A stretch of 50,758 bases of DNA, from contig JNDT01001810.1 of the NCBI GenBank assembly GCA_000697055.1, positions 1 to 50,758 on the forward strand, given 5' to 3'. The position numbers and the translations under genes are program-made. The notes under the pieces were generated by a model. It was given only the letters and a program-made list of their open reading frames with translations. It was not told the origin of the DNA and made no database searches. Of the stretch, positions 47,351 to 50,758 are shown in pieces. Every line of letters begins with the position of its first letter. Within the stretch, counting starts at the first letter, position 1. This DNA comes from Saksenaea vasiformis B4078. Its lineage: Eukaryota; Mucoromycota; Mucoromycetes; Mucorales; Saksenaeaceae.

Positions 47351-47902
47351 AACAGAAAAAGAAAACGTATTATCTACTTCATCGATTCATTCATCACCTT
47401 TATTATTCATCCATGTATTTTGTTTCTTTTCCCCGTTTTACTTCATAACTGTCATCCAACTAAAACTCTATTAAAAAATCGAGTCAGTCAGTTTTCTTTC
47501 CTTTCTTTTCCTTCTTTTGTTTTCTAAAATCTTGTAATCGAGGAGAGAATCTTCAAATAAAGAATATGATCGGGAGTGATCTTAGAGAGGATGACATTTA
47601 GAACTTCGGGGCCATAAGCATGCTCAGTCTGTCTTACAGCCCAATCGTTCAGAAGAAAAGAAGACCACTGGTTATGGCCAAGAAACTGAGGTCTACCGAC
47701 TCCACAACTAAGCTCCAATTATTTTTCTATCCTTCGGAGGACCAAGTCCATCTAAGTAAGATATGATCTGCTCTCATCATTCATATGTTAAATACATACG
47801 TCCATTTTTTTCTGGACGCAAAATTTGTTGCGAAGCCATTTCGACATCTCAATAAGCAGTAACCATAATCGTCACCCTAGGAAGGATAATTTTGAACGCC
47901 GC
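47351..47902. other. Intergenic/promoter of the demethylase, with a short minus frame
   Basis: Downstream of RPC6 the sequence is pyrimidine-rich (47390-47520). A 64-codon minus frame at 47524-47718 reads HNQWSSFLLNDWAVRQ followed by TEHAYGPEVLNVILSK and ITPDHILYLKILSSI. It is protein-like but starts at a non-ATG codon and has no partner exon that I could find. It may be a remnant. The remainder is the 5' flank of the JmjC gene. Confidence 0.35.
47813..47864 (+). repeat. Solo 3' end of the dispersed repeat before the JmjC gene
   Basis: TGGACGCAAAATTTGTTG, then a diverged stretch, then CTCAATAAGCAGTAAC, corresponding to the terminal 50 bp of copies B and C. It lies 39 bp before the likely ATG of the demethylase, so it is probably transcribed in its 5' UTR or forms part of its promoter. 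Confidence 0.5.
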
Positions 47903-50173
47903 ATGACGAACGGTGTCTCGAGTCAAGGCAGCATGGAGCAAAACACGGAGTCATGTCCATTATGCGTCCAAGGACGAGAAAACCTCGCGCTTTACGACAC
48001 TTGGCTGCAATGTGATGCCTGTTCTACCTGGTACCATGCCGAATGTCTAAAAATCTCCGAGCAGGACTGTGAACTCATTGAACAATTCCACTGTCCGTCG
48101 TGCACTCCTGCAAGAGGTCCTACTACCTGTGAGTTACAGCGGAGAAAATGGTGTCAAGCTAAATACCCGCAATATATATAAAGATAAACCACGACCGCGC
48201 AAATCGAGCCGAAGCCATGCTCGTCTAAATTATGCTGACTTGAATGAAGGCAAGACCGCAGATCAGAAGATCTGGGGGAAGATTCTTAGAGCCAAGACCT
48301 TTGCCAACGATCCTTTTAAGCGGTACAAAGGCGAAGATGTGACAATAAAACTTATTCGAGAGACGGGATTATCAAAACCATTTGTGGTAGAGAAACCGGA
48401 AGGCTTGGATATGGAAATGCCGTCTGGTGACATTACTGTTTATGATATATCGCAAGCTGTTGGTAAGTTTCATTGACAATCATTCTATTAAATATTTATG
48501 CACACGTAATATGATATTTCTTAGGCGAAGATCGTCCAGTCGAGGTGATTGGTAAATTATACTGTGAATTCTTTTCAGCTTGTAACCAGAACGTACTTAG
48601 ATGTGGCGACCCAGTCCGAGCTACCTGGATGGACGATGGGCCGATGGGCAGCCTACTATCATAACCCAAATCGAGATAGGATCAGAAATGTAATTAGCTT
48701 GGAAATAAGCGGAACGGAATTCGCAAAAAAGATTAAAAGGCCACGCATTGTTAGGTAAAGGATTGTGCAGTTTTGCTGATTCTTATATCGATTTGAAATT
48801 TAGGGACATTGACTGGATTGACTGTATATGGCCACCCGAAATGAAACCGAAGGAATATCCCAAAGTACAGCTCTATTGTCTTATGGGTACAAAAGACTCC
48901 TATACGGACTTGTAAGTGATATAGATGTTATGAAAATTCAATTAGATTGATGTAACTTCTATAGTCATGTTGATTTTGGTGGCAGCTCTGTAAAATCGTG
49001 AACGATAATATTCATAGCGAGTATCTAACGTTCTTTAAACCATCCCAAAGGTATTCTACCATATTCTCCGCGGATCCAAGGTGTTTTATTTTATCGAACC
49101 AACGTCAAAAAATCTCAAGAAATATCAAAAATGGAGTTCTTCGGCGGATCAGAGCATTATCTTTTTCGGTGACGAAGTCAAAGAATGCTATGCCGTTCAC
49201 CTGAAGGCCGGTAATACTATGTAAGTGTGTTATATACGCGATACTTTGCTGTATCCAACGTACCCTGCTTAGGATCATTCCGACAGGATGGATCCATGCG
49301 GTGTATACTCCAGAAGACGCCGTTGTCATTGGTGGTAATTTCTTACATGGATACAACATTGGCACGCAGCTACGAATTTATGATATTGAGGAAGCAACAA
49401 ACGTTCCCGCCAAATTCCGCTTTCCGTTTTATAAACGTATCAATTGGTACGCAGCAGCCAAGTACGACAATATACTCAAGCGTAAGTTACGTGAAAGTCA
49501 TTAGAAAAAAGACTTAGCGAGTTTCTGTCCTTGTGTAGATGATCCTTCTTCTCTATCCGACCATGAGCTCCAAGGAATAGCTATCTTGGCCCAATGGCTT
49601 CGACTTGAAACTGTAAAACAGCAATCGACAAGTGAACAGCGCAAAGCCATACGAGCGGATGTGCCGTCATCAATCGACGATCCTTCTGAACTTGTCAGCA
49701 GTCTGACCGTAGGTGTCGGTAATGCGCTCGAACAGGCGCTCCAGCAAGCACAAAAGGTCAAAACAAATGTGAAAGAGGAAAAGCCGCGCAAGCTTATTTT
49801 AAAAGTGAATCCAAAACAAGAGAAGGAAGAAGAGGATGATGAATATGAGGACGATGGAGCAGACTGGATCGATGAAGATATCCCGAAGGAAGATGAAATA
49901 CTTGCCAGTGATGATGATGACTACCAACAAGACGATGATGACGAAAATCACCATAAGAAGAAAGGAATTTCTAAGCATCGCACGCAATCGAAAAGAACAA
50001 AAGTTAAACTAAATGAAGATAGTGATAGCCAAAACAGCGATGATGACGACGGAGGGCTAGGAACGAGAAGTAAAAAGCGCCGATCTCAATCGTCGCGTAG
50101 CAGTCTCCATAAATCAGTTCGAAATACCACAGTTAAACAACGACTACTGGAAAGAATGATCAAACGACGTTAA
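47903..50173 (+). CDS. PHD-finger/JmjC histone demethylase (JHDM1/KDM2-KDM7-like)
   Basis: Nine exons: 47903-48128, 48184-48462, 48525-48551, 48601-48754, 48804-48911, 48965-48989, 49051-49220, 49273-49481 and 49539-50173; 610 aa. Exons 3 and 6 are only 27 and 25 nt. The N-terminal PHD finger is complete C4HC3: Cys18, 21, 37, 40, His45, Cys48, 64, 67. A linker [10 protein letters not shown] leads to the JmjC domain: [25 protein letters not shown], and [20 protein letters not shown] with iron ligands His266 and Asp268. Then come [17 protein letters not shown] and [19 protein letters not shown] with the third ligand His338. The order matches yeast Jhd1, which removes mono- and dimethyl groups from H3K36 using Fe(II) and 2-oxoglutarate. 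The C-terminal third is acidic (Asp/Glu runs at about 515-560) and then basic with nuclear-localisation-like KKRR clusters. An ATG at 47933 is an alternative start. Confidence 0.94.
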
Positions 50174-50311
50174 AGGAATAAATAGCTGCGATTTCACAAA
50201 GATCCATCCTGTAGCACGGGCTGATTTTCGATAGTGCAGCGATCGTTCTAGGCGTAGGATGATAGCTATTTTTCTTGTTCAAACTCAATGCTGTTAGTTG
50301 AATTTTTTTTT

Positions 50312-50475
50312 ATGCGACTAAATAAATCTTTGCGTCTCTGAAGGGCCAAGTTTGCACTAAGGAGGAATTGAATACGCGGTCGCTAGCAGATTAACTAGCT
50401 TACATGAACTTAGTGTCTCTCTCTGTCTCTCAAGTGGACGCAAAATTTATTCAGGCAGCATAATAATTGAATGAA
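50312..50475 (-). repeat. Dispersed repeat, partial copy H (minus orientation, 3' end)
   Basis: On the minus strand this is the last part of the element: TGCCTGAATAAATTTTGCG, a spacer, CGCGTATTCAATTCCTCC, AGTGCAAACTTGGCCC and GATTTATTTAGTCGC. It aligns with the corresponding tail of copy D, including the region between the two inverted motifs. The 5' two thirds of the element are missing. Confidence 0.75.
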
Positions 50476-50758
50476 TGTAAAGAGACATGCTTCAAAGCGC
50501 AGAGATCATATGAAAGTAACGCCGAGTAATCTCGAATGGGCGAAAAGTCATAAGAAAAATCCTATATATGCTCACCTTTTTTATCGCAACTGGGTTGAAT
50601 ACAAGCTCTGTTCAGAATGTTCAAACTTCAACTTCACTTTTTTTTTATCAAGGTGTCGACCAATGGCAAGTTATGACAACTTTACAGGTTATTCATTAAA
50701 TCATTCCTACATGAATCAGCTTATAAAAACGAAATATTTTATAAGTGATATCCTCGTG
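50476..50758. other. 3' end of the window, nothing recognised
   Basis: AT-rich sequence without a supported feature. The window stops before another gene can be seen. Confidence 0.5.

Overview
The window reads as nuclear DNA of a fungus, most likely an early-diverging one of the Mucoromycota (Mucorales-like). The evidence is inferred. Genes are dense, intron-rich and moderately AT-rich. Introns are mostly 43-70 nt with GTAAGT-like donors and CTAAC/TACTAAC-like branch sites. The proteins are nuclear eukaryotic families (MED13, BAF60/SMARCD, RPC34/RPC6, a JmjC/PHD demethylase, Yip1), together with a divergent pair of F-box/LRR genes. There are no tRNA, rRNA, CRISPR or bacterial-type features that I can support.

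Layout. 1-4.0 kb: gene-poor, one copy (A) of a dispersed repeat. 4.04-4.74 kb: small spliced coiled-coil gene of unknown function, then MED13 (4861-10198, nine exons, 1644 aa). 10.5-11.8 kb: an intronless zinc alcohol dehydrogenase on the minus strand with an orphan 74-codon reading frame just upstream. 11.8-13.9 kb: repeat copy D, a decayed minisatellite and a repeat end. 14.1-15.0 kb: YIP1. 16.2-18.0 kb: BAF60/SMARCD subunit of SWI/SNF (ten exons). 18.2-18.8 kb: repeat copy B. 18.9-20.0 kb: a 7-bladed lactonase on the minus strand. 20.9-25.1 kb: divergent F-box/LRR genes; the minus-strand one is intact with one intron, the plus-strand one carries two single-base frameshifts. 25.8-27.0 kb: GAPDH (minus) with a TATA box. 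27.1-33.7 kb: gene-poor, repeat copy C and a worn copy F. 33.8-35.7 kb: seven-exon minus-strand gene for a 505-aa helical protein I do not recognise. 36.7-37.3 kb: dihydrofolate reductase. 37.4-40.0 kb: GH31 alpha-glucosidase with a GC-AG intron. 40.0-41.8 kb: kelch/transmembrane protein (minus), tail-to-tail with GH31. 42.3-44.5 kb: DASS/SLC13-type dicarboxylate transporter with a 16-nt microexon. 46.1-47.4 kb: RNA polymerase III subunit RPC6 (RPC34/RPC39). 47.9-50.2 kb: PHD plus JmjC (JHDM1/KDM2-like) histone demethylase. 50.3-50.5 kb: another repeat end.

The genes do not form a pathway. Several are transcription and chromatin factors (MED13, BAF60, RPC6, JmjC) and several are central metabolism (GAPDH, ADH, lactonase, DHFR, GH31, dicarboxylate transport). 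The least explained structure is an approximately 0.6 kb dispersed repeat family present here in four fuller copies and four partial ones, on both strands, with conserved internal blocks and an inverted pair near its 3' end. All exon coordinates were deduced by hand from reading frames, splice consensus and remembered family motifs; no alignment or search was run.
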